Shown one piece after another: positions 22,095 through 31,151 of a stretch of 64,000 nucleotides of DNA. Position numbers and translations under genes: made by a program. The stretch's first letter is position 1; each line of letters starts with the position of its first letter. The stretch covers positions 1 through 64,000 of the forward strand of contig NZ_JACSQV010000006.1 in assembly GCF_014836445.1 (NCBI RefSeq). Direction: 5' to 3'. Under the pieces are notes generated by a model. The model was not told the DNA's origin, did not search any database, and was given only the letters and a program-made list of their open reading frames with translations. This stretch comes from Cellulomonas avistercoris (lineage in GTDB: Bacteria; Actinomycetota; Actinomycetes; Actinomycetales; Cellulomonadaceae).

Positions 22095-23102
22095 GTGACG
22101 ACCGCCCTCGCCCTTCCCCTGCACGACGCCGCGCTCGCCGAGCGCCTCACGGGGCGCCTCCGGCTCGTCGAGGAGCTGCTGCGTGACGCGGTCTCGTACG
22201 CCGACCCGATCGCGCACGACGCGTCCCGGCACCTCGTCGACGCCGGCGGCAAGCGGCTGCGCCCGCTGCTGACGCTCCTGACGGCGGAGCTCGGTGACGG
22301 CAACCGGCGCGAGGTCGTCGACGCCGCCGCGGTCGTCGAGCTCACGCACCTCGCGACGCTCTACCACGACGACGTCATGGACTCCGCACCGCTGCGCCGC
22401 GGGGCGCCGTCCGCGCACGAGGTGTGGGGCAACTCGGTGGCCATCCTCACCGGTGACCTGCTGTTCGCCCGCGCGTCGTCCATCGTCTCGGGGCTCGGCC
22501 CGGAGGCCGTGCGCATCCAGGCGCAGACGTTCGAGCGGCTCTGCCTCGGGCAGCTCCACGAGACCGTCGGGCCGCGCCCCGACGAGGACCCCGTCGAGCA
22601 CTACCTGCAGGTGCTCGCGGACAAGACCGCGTCGCTCATCGCGACCTCCGCGCGGTTCGGCGCGATGTTCGCGGGCTGCCGCCCGGACGAGGTGCGCACG
22701 GTCACGCAGTTCGGCGAGACCATCGGCGTGGCGTTCCAGCTCGCGGACGACGTCATCGACCTCACCTCCGACGGCACCGTCACCGGCAAGACACCGGGCA
22801 CCGACCTGCGCGAGGGCGTGCCGACGATGCCGGCGCTCCTGCTGCGCTCGCGCGCCGCGGCGGCGCCCGACGGCGCGGCCGACCGGGACGTCGTCGCGCT
22901 GCTCGACTCCGACCTGAGCGACGACGCCGACCTGGCGGTCGCCGTCGCGGCGCTGCGCGAGCACGAGGTCGTCGCGGTCACCCGCCACCGTGCCGTCGAG
23001 CTGGCGCGCCAGGCCGTCACGGAGCTGGCGCCCCTGCCGTCCGGGGCCGTGAAGGACGCCCTGGTCGCGTTCGCCGACGCCCTCGTCGACCGCGCGTCGT
23101 GA
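22095..23102 (+). CDS. Polyprenyl (all-trans) diphosphate synthase
   Basis: A 335-aa member of the trans-isoprenyl diphosphate synthase family, which builds the isoprenoid side chain, here most likely for menaquinone. Both aspartate-rich motifs are intact: YHDDVMDSAPLRRG (first DDxxD) and QLADDVIDLTSD (second), along with GGKRLRPLL. Chain length cannot be read from sequence alone. It follows nuoN by 97 bp on the same strand, fitting the quinone theme. GTG start with a leaderless-type promoter. Confidence 0.88.
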   Translation: MTTALALPLHDAALAERLTGRLRLVEELLRDAVSYADPIAHDASRHLVDAGGKRLRPLLTLLTAELGDGNRREVVDAAAVVELTHLATLYHDDVMDSAPLRRGAPSAHEVWGNSVAILTGDLLFARASSIVSGLGPEAVRIQAQTFERLCLGQLHETVGPRPDEDPVEHYLQVLADKTASLIATSARFGAMFAGCRPDEVRTVTQFGETIGVAFQLADDVIDLTSDGTVTGKTPGTDLREGVPTMPALLLRSRAAAAPDGAADRDVVALLDSDLSDDADLAVAVAALREHEVVAVTRHRAVELARQAVTELAPLPSGAVKDALVAFADALVDRAS

Positions 23103-23115
23103 CGCGGTAGCGGCG

Positions 23116-23883
23116 ATGGTTGCGGGGGTCCGGCTGCGGTCCGGCGTCGCCACCGACCAGGCGGCGCGCGAGACCAACGAGGACACGGCGCTGGCGTCGG
23201 ACGGGTTGTTCCTCGTCGCCGACGGCATGGGCGGGCACGAGGCCGGCGAGGTCGCCTCACGCGTCGCCGTGGACGTCGTGGCCGAGCTCGCCGGGACCAC
23301 CCCGACCATGGACGACGTCACGCGCGTCGTCCGCGACGCCCACCGTGCCGTGCGGGCGCTGCCCGTCGAGGGCGAGCGGCGCCCCGGGACGACGCTCACG
23401 GGCGTCGTCGTCACCGAGCACGCGGGCGTGCCGTGCTGGCTGGTCCTCAACGTGGGCGACTCGCGCACCTACCGCATGGCGGGCGGCATGCTCGAGCAGC
23501 TCACGCGGGACCACTCCGAGGTGGCCGAGCTCGTCGAGCAGGGCCTCGTCGCGGTCGAGGACGCCGCACGCCACCCGCGGCGGCACGTCGTGACGCGCGT
23601 GCTGGGCGGTGCCGCGTCCCGCGTGGACCCCGACCTGCGGATGTTCCCCGTCAGCCCCGGCGACCGGATGGTGGTGTGCTCCGACGGGCTGACCGAGGCG
23701 CTGTCCGACGCCCGCGTGCAGGCGGTGCTGCGCACCGAGGCCCACCCGCGTGCGGCCGCCGACCGCCTCGTGCGCGAGGCCCTCGCGGCCGGTGCGCAGG
23801 ACAACGTCACCGTCGTGGTGGTGGACGCGCTCACCGTCACCCGGGAGTCGGGCGCGGCCACGGGCGCCGACGTGGCACGATGA
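23116..23883 (+). CDS. PP2C-family protein serine/threonine phosphatase
   Basis: A 255-aa cytoplasmic PP2C catalytic domain with no regulatory extension. Metal-binding motifs are present: RETNEDTALAS, VADGMGGHEAG, VVCSDGLTEALSD and QDNVTVVVVD, so it should be active and Mn/Mg-dependent. It starts 13 bp after the polyprenyl synthase stop and is followed 28 bp later by an FHA-domain protein, suggesting a phospho-signalling pair, although no kinase gene lies in the window. Confidence 0.88.
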   Translation: MVAGVRLRSGVATDQAARETNEDTALASDGLFLVADGMGGHEAGEVASRVAVDVVAELAGTTPTMDDVTRVVRDAHRAVRALPVEGERRPGTTLTGVVVTEHAGVPCWLVLNVGDSRTYRMAGGMLEQLTRDHSEVAELVEQGLVAVEDAARHPRRHVVTRVLGGAASRVDPDLRMFPVSPGDRMVVCSDGLTEALSDARVQAVLRTEAHPRAAADRLVREALAAGAQDNVTVVVVDALTVTRESGAATGADVAR

Positions 23884-23911
23884 CCGCGCACCCGACCCCG
23901 GAGGACCGCCC

Positions 23912-25585
23912 GTGAGCACCCGTGCCTCGGCCCCGCGCTGCGCATCGTGCGGCATGCCGCTCGCACCCGACGCCGAGTCCTGCGCCGTCTGCGGGGCCAG
24001 GGTCCCGCTGATCGCGCGCCCCGCGACGGAGGACGACGACGCGCCCGGCGACGACGACGCCCCCCGAGCGGGCGGTCTCAGCGCGCGCCGGGCCGCCGCA
24101 GCCTCGCGCGAGGGCACCGCACCCGCCGCCGCACCGCTCGCCGGGGACGCCGCGAGCGGTCTGCGCCCACCCGCGTCGCACCGCGCGGCCGCACCCCTGA
24201 CCGGCTCGACACCGCTGACCGGCTCCGCACCTCTGACCGGCTCCGCAACGCTCACCGGCTCCGCCGCGCCCACGGCCGCGACCCCGAGCCCGGCACCGCC
24301 GCCTGCGCACGCCCCGAGCGCGGCCTTCGACGCGGCCGCGGCCGCGCGCGACGTGCGGGCCTCGGCCCGGCCGACGCGTCCGGCACCGTCGCGGGCGAAC
24401 GACGTCCCGCCGCCCGTCGGCACGCGCGTCCTGGCCTACGCGATCGACGTCGTCGCCGCGGCGGCCGCGGCCGGCGTGGGTCTGCTCGTCGTCCGCGTCA
24501 CCGACGGCGGGATGGCGCTGCTGCCGGCGCTGCTGGGCCTGCTGGTGGCCGTCGCCCAGGTGCTCGCGGAGGGCCTCGGCGGTGCCACGCTCGGGGCGCG
24601 CCTGCTGGGTCTGCGGACGGTCGACGAGCGCACGGGCGGCGTTCCCGGCGTGTGGCGCGCGCTGCTCCGGCAGCTCGTGGTCGGCCTGGGGACGCTGGTG
24701 TGCCTCGTCGGCAACTGGGTCGTCGCCGCGTCGGCCGCGTGGGACTCCGGTCCGCGCCGTCGCGGGTGGCACGACAAGGCCTCGGGCACCACCGTGGTGC
24801 ACGCCTCCGCGTCGTCGGCGCGTCCGGCACGCGCGGCCGCGGCCGGCGGCGGGCAGGACGCCACGCGGCCGTGGACGCCGTCGCCGCCCCCGGGTCCCGC
24901 CGCCCCCGCGGCGCCCGCCACCGGGCGCGACGCCTCCGTGGACGACTTCCTCTTCGCGCCCGCGCCACCGGCGTCCCCCGTGCTGCCGCAGCCGTCGGCG
25001 ACGACCGCGACGCCACCGCTGCCCGACCTCGTCCCCGCGGCACCCGTCGGCGCCGCCGGCCGGCCCGCTGCCGAGCGGCCCGCGGCCGACCTGCTGCCCC
25101 CGCCGCCCGCCGCGGTCCTGCGGGAGCGCGGGGAGCGTCCGGAGCCCGAGCAGCCCACGGTGCACGCCCTGGACGAGGACCTCGCGGAGCTCGAGCACAC
25201 GCGCGTGCGGGACCCGGAGTCGCTGCGTCGCCGCACGGGCACCCTGGCGCTCCACTTCGACACCGGTGAGCGTGTGCGGGTCGTCGGGCGCGGTCTCGTG
25301 GGCCGCGGACCACGGGCGGAGGACGGCCAGGACATCCTCCACGTGGTCGTGCTGAGCGACGCGGCGCGGTCCCTGTCGCGCGTGCACGCCGAGTTCGGCC
25401 CCGAGGCGGCCACGGCCGACGAGGACTCCGCCATCTGGGTGTCGGACCGCGGCTCCACCAACGGCACCGTCGTCATCGACCCCGCGGGTACCGCCCGCGT
25501 GCTCCCGGCCAACACCCGTGCCCTGGTCGGCGCCGGCTGGACCGTGCGCCTGGGTGACCGTGAGGCGCGCGTCGAGGCCGACTGA
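23912..25585 (+). CDS. Zinc ribbon - RDD membrane domain - FHA domain protein
   Basis: A 557-aa multidomain protein of unknown role. Residues 10-27 form a small zinc ribbon (C10, C13, C24, C27). Residues 30-160 are Ala/Pro-rich and include four copies of a PLTGSA-type hexapeptide (96-119). Residues about 163-296 form an RDD membrane domain with hydrophobic helices. A second Pro-rich linker leads to a C-terminal FHA domain (about 450-557) with GRG, SRVH and STNGT, the residues that bind phosphothreonine. The GTG start is chosen because it precedes the zinc ribbon with GGAGG nearby. Coupling to the upstream PP2C phosphatase is inferred. Confidence 0.8.
   Translation: MSTRASAPRCASCGMPLAPDAESCAVCGARVPLIARPATEDDDAPGDDDAPRAGGLSARRAAAASREGTAPAAAPLAGDAASGLRPPASHRAAAPLTGSTPLTGSAPLTGSATLTGSAAPTAATPSPAPPPAHAPSAAFDAAAAARDVRASARPTRPAPSRANDVPPPVGTRVLAYAIDVVAAAAAAGVGLLVVRVTDGGMALLPALLGLLVAVAQVLAEGLGGATLGARLLGLRTVDERTGGVPGVWRALLRQLVVGLGTLVCLVGNWVVAASAAWDSGPRRRGWHDKASGTTVVHASASSARPARAAAAGGGQDATRPWTPSPPPGPAAPAAPATGRDASVDDFLFAPAPPASPVLPQPSATTATPPLPDLVPAAPVGAAGRPAAERPAADLLPPPPAAVLRERGERPEPEQPTVHALDEDLAELEHTRVRDPESLRRRTGTLALHFDTGERVRVVGRGLVGRGPRAEDGQDILHVVVLSDAARSLSRVHAEFGPEAATADEDSAIWVSDRGSTNGTVVIDPAGTARVLPANTRALVGAGWTVRLGDREARVEAD
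24197..24268 (+). repeat. Four tandem 18-bp repeats within the RDD-FHA gene
   Basis: Four consecutive 18-bp units of consensus CTGACCGGCTCCGCACCG, in frame, encode the hexapeptide repeat in the linker of the RDD-FHA protein. Copies differ at one to five positions. Such units can expand or shrink by slippage without breaking the frame. Confidence 0.85.
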
Positions 25586-25603
25586 CGGCCGCGCGCGACG
25601 TCG

Positions 25604-26518
25604 TCAGGCGACCGTCGCGCCGCGGGGCGTGGGACGCCGCGAGTGCCGCAGCCCGTCCACCGTCAGGACGACGAGCGCGAGCCACACCAGCCCGAACCCC
25701 CACCACCGGGCCGGGGGCATCTGCTCGCCCGCGACGAGCACGCCGATGGCGAGCTGCAGGACCGGCGCCAGGTACTGCAGGAGGCCCACGGTCGTCAGCG
25801 GCAGGCGTCGCGCGGCCGAGTTGAACAGCAGCAGGGGGACCGCGGTGAGGACCCCGGTCCCCACGAGCGCCAGGCCGTGCAGGTCGAGCGCGAACGTGCC
25901 GGCCCCCGTCGCGTGCAGCCACACGAGGTAGAGCACGGCGACGGGCGCCAGGACGGTGGTCTCGGCGGCCAGCCCCGGCAGCGCGGTGACGCGCGGCCCG
26001 ACGCGGCTCTTGATGAGCCCGTACGTGCCGAAGCTGCCCGCCAGCACCAGGGCGATCCACGGCAGGCGCCCGTAGCCGACCGACAGCACGACGACCGCGG
26101 CGGCGCCGCAGCCGACCGCGATCCACTGGACCGTGCGCAGCCGCTCCTTGAGCACGACCACGGCGAGCGCGATCGTGACGAGCGGGTTGATGAAGTACCC
26201 CAGCGCCGCGTCGACCACGTGGCCGGTGGTCACGCCGTGCACGAAGACGAGCCAGTTGACCGCGAGGAGCACGGCCGCGAGCGTGAGCCGCCAGAGCAGC
26301 GCGCGGTCCCGCATGATCGTGACGAAGGGGCGCCAGGTGCCCGTGACCTGCAGCAGGACCAGGCAGAACAGGAGCGACCACACGACGCGGTGGGCGATGA
26401 TCTCGACCGGGTCGGAGGGGGTCAGCAGCGGGAAGTACAGGGGCAGGGCGCCCCACAGCGCGTAGGCGGCGACACCGGCCGCGAGGCCGCCACGGCGGGC
26501 GGGGGCGGGTGCGTCCAC
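25604..26518 (-). CDS. rarD: RarD/EamA-family membrane transporter
   Basis: A 304-aa integral membrane protein with about ten hydrophobic helices in two EamA-like repeats. The start region [18 protein letters not shown] and the segments [10 protein letters not shown] and [14 protein letters not shown] resemble RarD (chloramphenicol-sensitive protein family). Transported substrate is unknown. It converges with the FHA gene, only 18 bp apart. Confidence 0.8.
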   Translation of the reverse strand: MDAPAPARRGGLAAGVAAYALWGALPLYFPLLTPSDPVEIIAHRVVWSLLFCLVLLQVTGTWRPFVTIMRDRALLWRLTLAAVLLAVNWLVFVHGVTTGHVVDAALGYFINPLVTIALAVVVLKERLRTVQWIAVGCGAAAVVVLSVGYGRLPWIALVLAGSFGTYGLIKSRVGPRVTALPGLAAETTVLAPVAVLYLVWLHATGAGTFALDLHGLALVGTGVLTAVPLLLFNSAARRLPLTTVGLLQYLAPVLQLAIGVLVAGEQMPPARWWGFGLVWLALVVLTVDGLRHSRRPTPRGATVA

Positions 26519-26608
26519 CCGCCGACTCTAGGCGCGTCCCGCCGGGTGTCCACATCGTGGGCTGTCCGTATCGTGGAGTGGACGTCGAGCAGGTGCGCGC
26601 CCGCGTCC

Positions 26609-26614
26609 TAGACT
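26609..26614 (+). promoter_or_regulatory. Candidate -10 element upstream of fprA
   Basis: TAGACT (about 26609-26614) lies within the 211-bp gap before fprA and would give a leader of about 110 nt. No strong -35 is seen. The leader ends with GGAAGG, a usable ribosome-binding site, 13 bp before the GTG. Confidence 0.3.
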
Positions 26615-26729
26615 TGGCAGGCACTGCTCTCGCACCGACGGCAGGGGCGCGGCCGCCAGGCGCGACGTCACCTCCGTCCGGACGCCCCGTCGTGCGAGGG
26701 CTCCCCACAGCGGAAGGCAAACAGGTCCC

Positions 26730-28115
26730 GTGAGCACCCCGACCCTGCGCGTCGCGATCGTCGGCGCCGGTCCGGCCGGCATCTACGCGGCCGACATCCT
26801 GTCGAAGACCGACCTCGACGTCAGCATCGACCTGTTCGAGCGGCTCCCGGCGCCGTTCGGCCTCGTGCGCTACGGCGTGGCCCCCGACCACCCGCGGATC
26901 AAGCAGATCATCGTCGCGCTGCACAAGGTGCTCGAGCGCGGCGACATCCGCCTGCTCGCGAACGTCGACTACGGGACCGACCTCAAGCTCGACGACCTGC
27001 GCACGTTCTACGACGCGGTCATCTTCTCGACGGGCTCGATCCGCGACGCCGACCTGCCGATCCCGGGCATCGATCTCGAGGGCTCCTACGGCGCCGCCGA
27101 CTTCGTCTCCTGGTACGACGGGCACCCGGACGTGCCGCGCACGTGGCCCCTGGAGGCCCAGCAGGTGGCGGTGCTCGGCGCGGGCAACGTCGCGCTGGAC
27201 GTGGCCCGCATCCTGGCCAAGCACGCGGACGACCTGCTGCCGACCGAGGTCCCGCAGAACGTCTACGACATCCTCAAGGCCAGCCCGGTCACCGACGTGC
27301 ACGTCTTCGCGCGCCGCGGTCCCGCCCAGGCCAAGTTCTCGCCGCTCGAGCTGCGCGAGCTCGGTCACGTGCCGGACGTCGACACGATCGTCTACCCCGA
27401 GGACTTCGAGTTCGACGAGGGCTCGATGTCCGCGATCCACTCGAGCAACCAGACCAAGCAGGTCGTCAAGACGCTGACGGACTGGACGCTCAAGGAGCCC
27501 GAGGACCTCACCGCATCGCGCCGCATCCACCTGCACTTCCTGCACAAGCCGGTCGAGGTGCTCGGTGAGGACGGCCGCGTCGTCGGCCTGCGCACCGAGC
27601 GCACCGCGCTCAACGGCGACGGCAACGTCACCGGCACCGGCCAGTTCCACGACTGGCCCGTCCAGGCCGTCTACCGCGCGGTGGGGTACTTCGGCTCGCC
27701 GCTCGTCGACATCCCGTTCGACGACGTCGCGGGTGTCATCCCCAACCGCGAGGGCCGCGTCCTCGACGTGGACGGCGACCACCTGCCGGGCGTGTACGCG
27801 ACCGGGTGGATCAAGCGTGGCCCCGTCGGGCTCATCGGCCACACCAAGTCGGACGCGTCCGAGACGATCCGTCATCTCGGCGAGGACGTCGCCGCCGCGG
27901 GGGAGGCCTTCTACACGGCGACCGAGCGCGAGCCGCAGGCCGTGCTCGACTTCCTCGCGCAGCGGGGCGCCGACACCATCGAGTGGTCCGGCTGGGAGCT
28001 GCTCGACGCGTACGAGCGGTCCCTGGGCGAGCCCCAGGGCCGCGAGCGCGTCAAGGTCGTCCCGCGCGAGCACATGGTCGCGGTCGCGCTGGGGCGCGAG
28101 GTCCCGCAGGGCTGA
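26730..28115 (+). CDS. fprA: Ferredoxin-NADP+ reductase (adrenodoxin reductase type)
   Basis: A 461-aa flavoprotein that passes electrons between NADPH and ferredoxin. The N-terminal FAD motif IVGAGPAGIYAADIL and NADP motif VLGAGNVALDVARIL are both visible, with ATGWIKRGPVGLIGHTKSDA typical of the FprA/adrenodoxin-reductase group, and the length matches FprA. Cytosolic. Monocistronic: it is followed by a strong terminator hairpin. GTG start gives the FAD motif at residue 8. Confidence 0.93.
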   Translation: MSTPTLRVAIVGAGPAGIYAADILSKTDLDVSIDLFERLPAPFGLVRYGVAPDHPRIKQIIVALHKVLERGDIRLLANVDYGTDLKLDDLRTFYDAVIFSTGSIRDADLPIPGIDLEGSYGAADFVSWYDGHPDVPRTWPLEAQQVAVLGAGNVALDVARILAKHADDLLPTEVPQNVYDILKASPVTDVHVFARRGPAQAKFSPLELRELGHVPDVDTIVYPEDFEFDEGSMSAIHSSNQTKQVVKTLTDWTLKEPEDLTASRRIHLHFLHKPVEVLGEDGRVVGLRTERTALNGDGNVTGTGQFHDWPVQAVYRAVGYFGSPLVDIPFDDVAGVIPNREGRVLDVDGDHLPGVYATGWIKRGPVGLIGHTKSDASETIRHLGEDVAAAGEAFYTATEREPQAVLDFLAQRGADTIEWSGWELLDAYERSLGEPQGRERVKVVPREHMVAVALGREVPQG

Positions 28116-28122
28116 GCTCGTC

Positions 28123-28167
28123 GCACGCAGGCCCCCGGACGGTGACCCCGTCCGGGGGCCTGCGTGC
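28123..28167. terminator. Strong terminator hairpin after fprA
   Basis: A perfect 20-bp stem (28123-28142 with 28148-28167; arm begins GCACGCAGGCCCCCGG) closed by a TGACC loop, 8 bp beyond the fprA stop. There is no U-tract, but stem strength fits an actinobacterial terminator. Confidence 0.85.
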
Positions 28168-28271
28168 TGTGCCCGCGGCCGGCGCGCACGGGAACGTCCG
28201 CGGTGCACCGGGCGTTCTGCCGGTAGGCATGTCACGCTCGACGTGGGACGCGGGGGAGGACGAGGACGCAC

Positions 28272-29141
28272 ATGGGGCACCGGCACTACAACGGCCTGAA
28301 GACGGCGGCGCTGTTCGGCGCCCTGTGGGTGGTGCTGCTCGGGATCGGGTGGCTCGTCGGGGGCGCGCGCTACCTGTGGCTCTTCGCCCTGCTGGGCGTC
28401 GTGATGACGGCGTACAGCTACTGGAACTCCGACAAGATCGCGATCCGCGCGATGCGCGCGCGTCCCGTCAGCGAGCTCGAGCAGCCGGCGATGTACCGGA
28501 TCGTGCGCGAGCTCTCGACGGCGGCCCGCCAGCCCATGCCGCGGCTGTACGTGTCGCCGACGATGGCGCCGAACGCGTTCGCCACGGGCCGCAACCCGCA
28601 GCACGCCGCGGTCTGCTGCACCGAGGGCATCCTGGCGATCCTCGACGAGCGCGAGCTGCGCGGCGTCCTGGGTCACGAGCTCATGCACGTCTACAACCGG
28701 GACATCCTCACGTCGTCGGTCGCCGCCGCGGTCGCCGGCATCATCACCTCGCTCGCGCACCTGGCGCTGTACCTCGGCGGCGGGGACCGCCGCGACGGCG
28801 GCAACCCGCTCGCGGCGCTGCTGATGGTCTTCCTGGCGCCCCTCGCGGCCACGACGGTCCAGCTGGCGATCTCGCGCACGCGGGAGTTCGACGCGGACGA
28901 GGACGGCGCGCGGCTCACCGGGGACCCGCTCGCGCTCGCGTCGGCGCTGCGCAAGCTCGAGGCGGGCACGAACGCGCGCCCCCTGCCGCAGGACCGTGAG
29001 CTCGTCGACGTGTCGCACCTCATGATCGCCAACCCGTTCCGCGGCGCCGGGCTGGCGCGGATCTTCGCGACCCACCCGCCGATGCCCGAGCGCATCGCGC
29101 GGCTCGAGGCGATGGCGGGCGGCGGCATCACGCGGTACTGA
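28272..29141 (+). CDS. htpX: HtpX-type M48 membrane metalloprotease
   Basis: A 289-aa membrane protease of family M48B, involved in quality control of membrane proteins. Two hydrophobic helices lie near the N-terminus, the zinc motif is LGHELMHVYNRD (HExxH), and the third ligand region is TREFDADEDGARL; two more hydrophobic segments follow the HELMH. Catalytic residues are intact. A GGGGGAGG ribosome-binding site precedes the ATG. It converges with the following gene, 9 bp apart. Confidence 0.9.
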   Translation: MGHRHYNGLKTAALFGALWVVLLGIGWLVGGARYLWLFALLGVVMTAYSYWNSDKIAIRAMRARPVSELEQPAMYRIVRELSTAARQPMPRLYVSPTMAPNAFATGRNPQHAAVCCTEGILAILDERELRGVLGHELMHVYNRDILTSSVAAAVAGIITSLAHLALYLGGGDRRDGGNPLAALLMVFLAPLAATTVQLAISRTREFDADEDGARLTGDPLALASALRKLEAGTNARPLPQDRELVDVSHLMIANPFRGAGLARIFATHPPMPERIARLEAMAGGGITRY

Positions 29142-29150
29142 GCCGCGCCC

Positions 29151-30182
29151 TCACGCGGCGGCCGGCGCCCACCGGAACGCCACGCGCACCAGGCCGTGGT
29201 CGCCGGAGCCGTCCGCGCGGTGGTCGGGCGCGCTCAGGTGGTCGTTGACGATCGTGAGGCCGTCGAACAGCCACACCCGGCGCCGGCTGTTGTCGTAGAG
29301 CTGCTCGCTGACCAGGACGTGGTCGAGCGACTCGCGCAGGTCCTCGTGCACGTGGGTGTAGTACACGTCGCGGGTGTCGCGGTACTCCTGGAGCGTCTGG
29401 GCGGTGTAGAGCCCCGCGTCGGTGCCGCCGCGGGCGTCCCCGACGAGGTAGCGCGGCTGGCCCGTGAGGATGTTGACCGTGTTGCTGTGCTGGCCGTCGT
29501 TGACGTCGCCGAGGACGACCACGGGCGTGTCGGTGCCCTTCATGACGCCGGTGAGGATCACCCGCAGCGCCGCCGCCTCCGCGGTCCGGCGGATCGTCGA
29601 GATCGCGGCGCCGAGCGCCTCGACGTGCGGGCGGAACGTGTCCGGGTCCTCGCGGTACCAGGCCTCGCGGTCGACGCGCGTCGGGACCTTGGACTTGAGG
29701 TGCACGACCGCGACCTCCACGGGCGGACGGTCCGCGCGCGGGGCCACCGCGAACCGCAGCACGGGGCGTGAGAACCGCCGGACGCGTACGTCGATCTCGG
29801 GTGCCTGCGGGTCGTGGGTGTCCGAGGCGTGCAGCCGGACGGCGGACGGGAAGTCCGCGACCCACTGCGGTGTGCCGTGCAGCAGCCCGCGCCGCACGAG
29901 CGCGGCGCACGTGATGCGTCCGCCCGTGGCCGTGTCCGCGACGACGTCGTAGTCGTCGTCGAGGTCGGCGCGCTCCAGGGCCGCGACGAGCGCGTCGCGG
30001 TGCCACAGCTCCTGCAGGCCGACCACGTCGGCCCGCAGGTCGCGCAGCCGGTCGGCGAGCCACGCGGTCTTGCGGGCGTACTCGCGCTCGGTCCACGGCG
30101 CCTGGCCGGGGTTCATGGGCCGGCCCGGCAGCTGCAGGTTGAACAGGTTGACGGTGGCGACGGTGAAGCGGTCCAGCGGCAT
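29151..30182 (-). CDS. Endonuclease/exonuclease/phosphatase-family protein
   Basis: A 343-aa protein with the EEP (DNase I-like) fold: an N-terminal VATVNLFNL, a catalytic-type VGLQELWH, a central LGDVNDGQHSN and C-terminal SGDHGLVRVAF, matching the N, E, D/N and H positions of the family. No signal peptide is seen, so it may act in the cytoplasm. Nucleic acid, phospholipid or other phosphodiester substrates are all possible; the sequence does not decide. The 79-bp gap upstream separates it from the YajQ gene, on the same strand. Confidence 0.75.
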   Translation of the reverse strand: MPLDRFTVATVNLFNLQLPGRPMNPGQAPWTEREYARKTAWLADRLRDLRADVVGLQELWHRDALVAALERADLDDDYDVVADTATGGRITCAALVRRGLLHGTPQWVADFPSAVRLHASDTHDPQAPEIDVRVRRFSRPVLRFAVAPRADRPPVEVAVVHLKSKVPTRVDREAWYREDPDTFRPHVEALGAAISTIRRTAEAAALRVILTGVMKGTDTPVVVLGDVNDGQHSNTVNILTGQPRYLVGDARGGTDAGLYTAQTLQEYRDTRDVYYTHVHEDLRESLDHVLVSEQLYDNSRRRVWLFDGLTIVNDHLSAPDHRADGSGDHGLVRVAFRWAPAAA

Positions 30183-30261
30183 GACGCCCTCCCCGGGTGC
30201 CGGCCCGCGGCGGTCGGGGCCGGCACCATCGAGGAGCGCGAGGGCGTCCTCGCGGATACGT

Positions 30262-30759
30262 CTACCGGTAGTTGACGAACTGCAGGGCGGCGTCGACGTC
30301 CGCGCCCTTGAGCAGCGCGATGACCGTCTGCAGGTCGTCCCGGCTCTTCGCGGTCACCCGCAGCTCGTCGCCCTGGATCTGCGTCTTGACGCCCTTGGGG
30401 CCCTCGTCGCGGACGATCTTCGCGAGCTTCTTGGCGATCTCGCTGCTCAGGCCCTCCTTGATGGCCCCGGAGAGCCGGTACTCCTTGCCCGAGGGCTGCG
30501 GCTCGTTCTCGCCGGTGTCGAGCGCCTTGAGTGAGATGCCGCGCTTGATGAGCTTGGTCTGGAAGACGTCGAGCACCGCGAGCACCCGCTCGGGGGAGTT
30601 CGCGACCATCAGGACGCTGTCGCCGCTCCACGAGATGGACGCGCCGACCCCCTTGAAGTCGTAGCGCTGCGTGATCTCCTTCGCGGCCTGGTTCAGCGCA
30701 TTGTCGACCTCCTGGCGGTCGACCTTGCTGACGACGTCGAACGACGACTCGCTCGCCAT
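30262..30759 (-). CDS. YajQ-family nucleotide-binding protein
   Basis: A 165-aa protein of the YajQ/UPF0234 family: [20 protein letters not shown] at the start, [14 protein letters not shown], and [17 protein letters not shown] near the end, ALQFVNYR at the C-terminus. Homologues bind nucleotides (c-di-GMP in Xanthomonas) and RNA; the role here is unknown. The ATG at 30759 is preferred because GGAGGG stands 7 bp upstream; a longer in-frame start exists but begins in that ribosome-binding region. Confidence 0.9.
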   Translation of the reverse strand: MASESSFDVVSKVDRQEVDNALNQAAKEITQRYDFKGVGASISWSGDSVLMVANSPERVLAVLDVFQTKLIKRGISLKALDTGENEPQPSGKEYRLSGAIKEGLSSEIAKKLAKIVRDEGPKGVKTQIQGDELRVTAKSRDDLQTVIALLKGADVDAALQFVNYR

Positions 30760-30898
30760 GCTGCTCCCTCCCTGCACCCGTGCGGGTGCGTCTGCGGTCC
30801 GGCGGAGGGGGTCGTGCGGGACGCGTGACGCGCGTGGCGCGGGCCGTGGTCCACGGGCCGCGACGTGGCGATGTGCACGAGCCCCCTCTCGGAGTTGC

Positions 30899-30904
30899 TA
30901 TCCT
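30899..30904 (+). promoter_or_regulatory. Candidate -10 element for tRNA-Tyr
   Basis: TATCCT lies about 95 bp before tRNA-Tyr in the 239-bp gap 30760-30998. The -35 is unclear. The rest of the gap shows no gene; it also holds the YajQ promoter on the other strand. Confidence 0.3.
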
Positions 30905-30998
30905 TCCATCCGCACGCCGTTCGCGCGGACGCGCCGGCCCCGTCGTACGAGCTCTCGTACGCAGGGGACGACGCCGACGACGCGGCCGCGCGCCCCTT

Positions 30999-31080
30999 GG
31001 CGGGTTACCCGAGTGGCCAAAGGGGGCTGACTGTAAATCAGCTGGCAACGCCTACGGGGGTTCGAATCCCTCACCCGCCA
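30999..31080 (+). tRNA. tRNA-Tyr (anticodon GTA)
   Basis: 82 nt with a complete cloverleaf: acceptor GGCGGGT pairs with ACCCGCC, anticodon arm CTGACTGTAAATCAG gives GTA, a long class II variable arm, and T-loop GTTCGAATC. The 3' CCA is not encoded. Confidence 0.96.
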
Positions 31081-31086
31081 CGCACC

Positions 31087-31116
31087 GAAGGGGACGTCCG
31101 CGAGGACGTCCCCTTC
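31087..31116 (+). terminator. Terminator after tRNA-Tyr
   Basis: Perfect 13-bp stem (arm GAAGGGGACGTCC) with a GCGA loop, starting 7 bp after the tRNA, followed by GTCGTCC. It may also serve the convergent lipoprotein gene. Confidence 0.8.
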
Positions 31117-31151
31117 GTCGTCCCCGGGCGCGGGGTCGCGGTGCTCGTGCG

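Noticed and set aside
23880-23915. 11-codon reading frame between PP2C and the RDD-FHA gene
   Set aside because: Too short and without its own site; likely only the coupling region.
25473-29075. Very long open frame antisense to the transporter, fprA and htpX genes
   Set aside because: GC-rich codon bias leaves mirrored frames open; the translation is Arg/Ala/Gly-rich with no motifs, and it covers real genes with clear family motifs.
30899-31080. Small protein-coding gene overlapping tRNA-Tyr
   Set aside because: Frames there simply read through the tRNA; no ribosome-binding site or conserved sequence.
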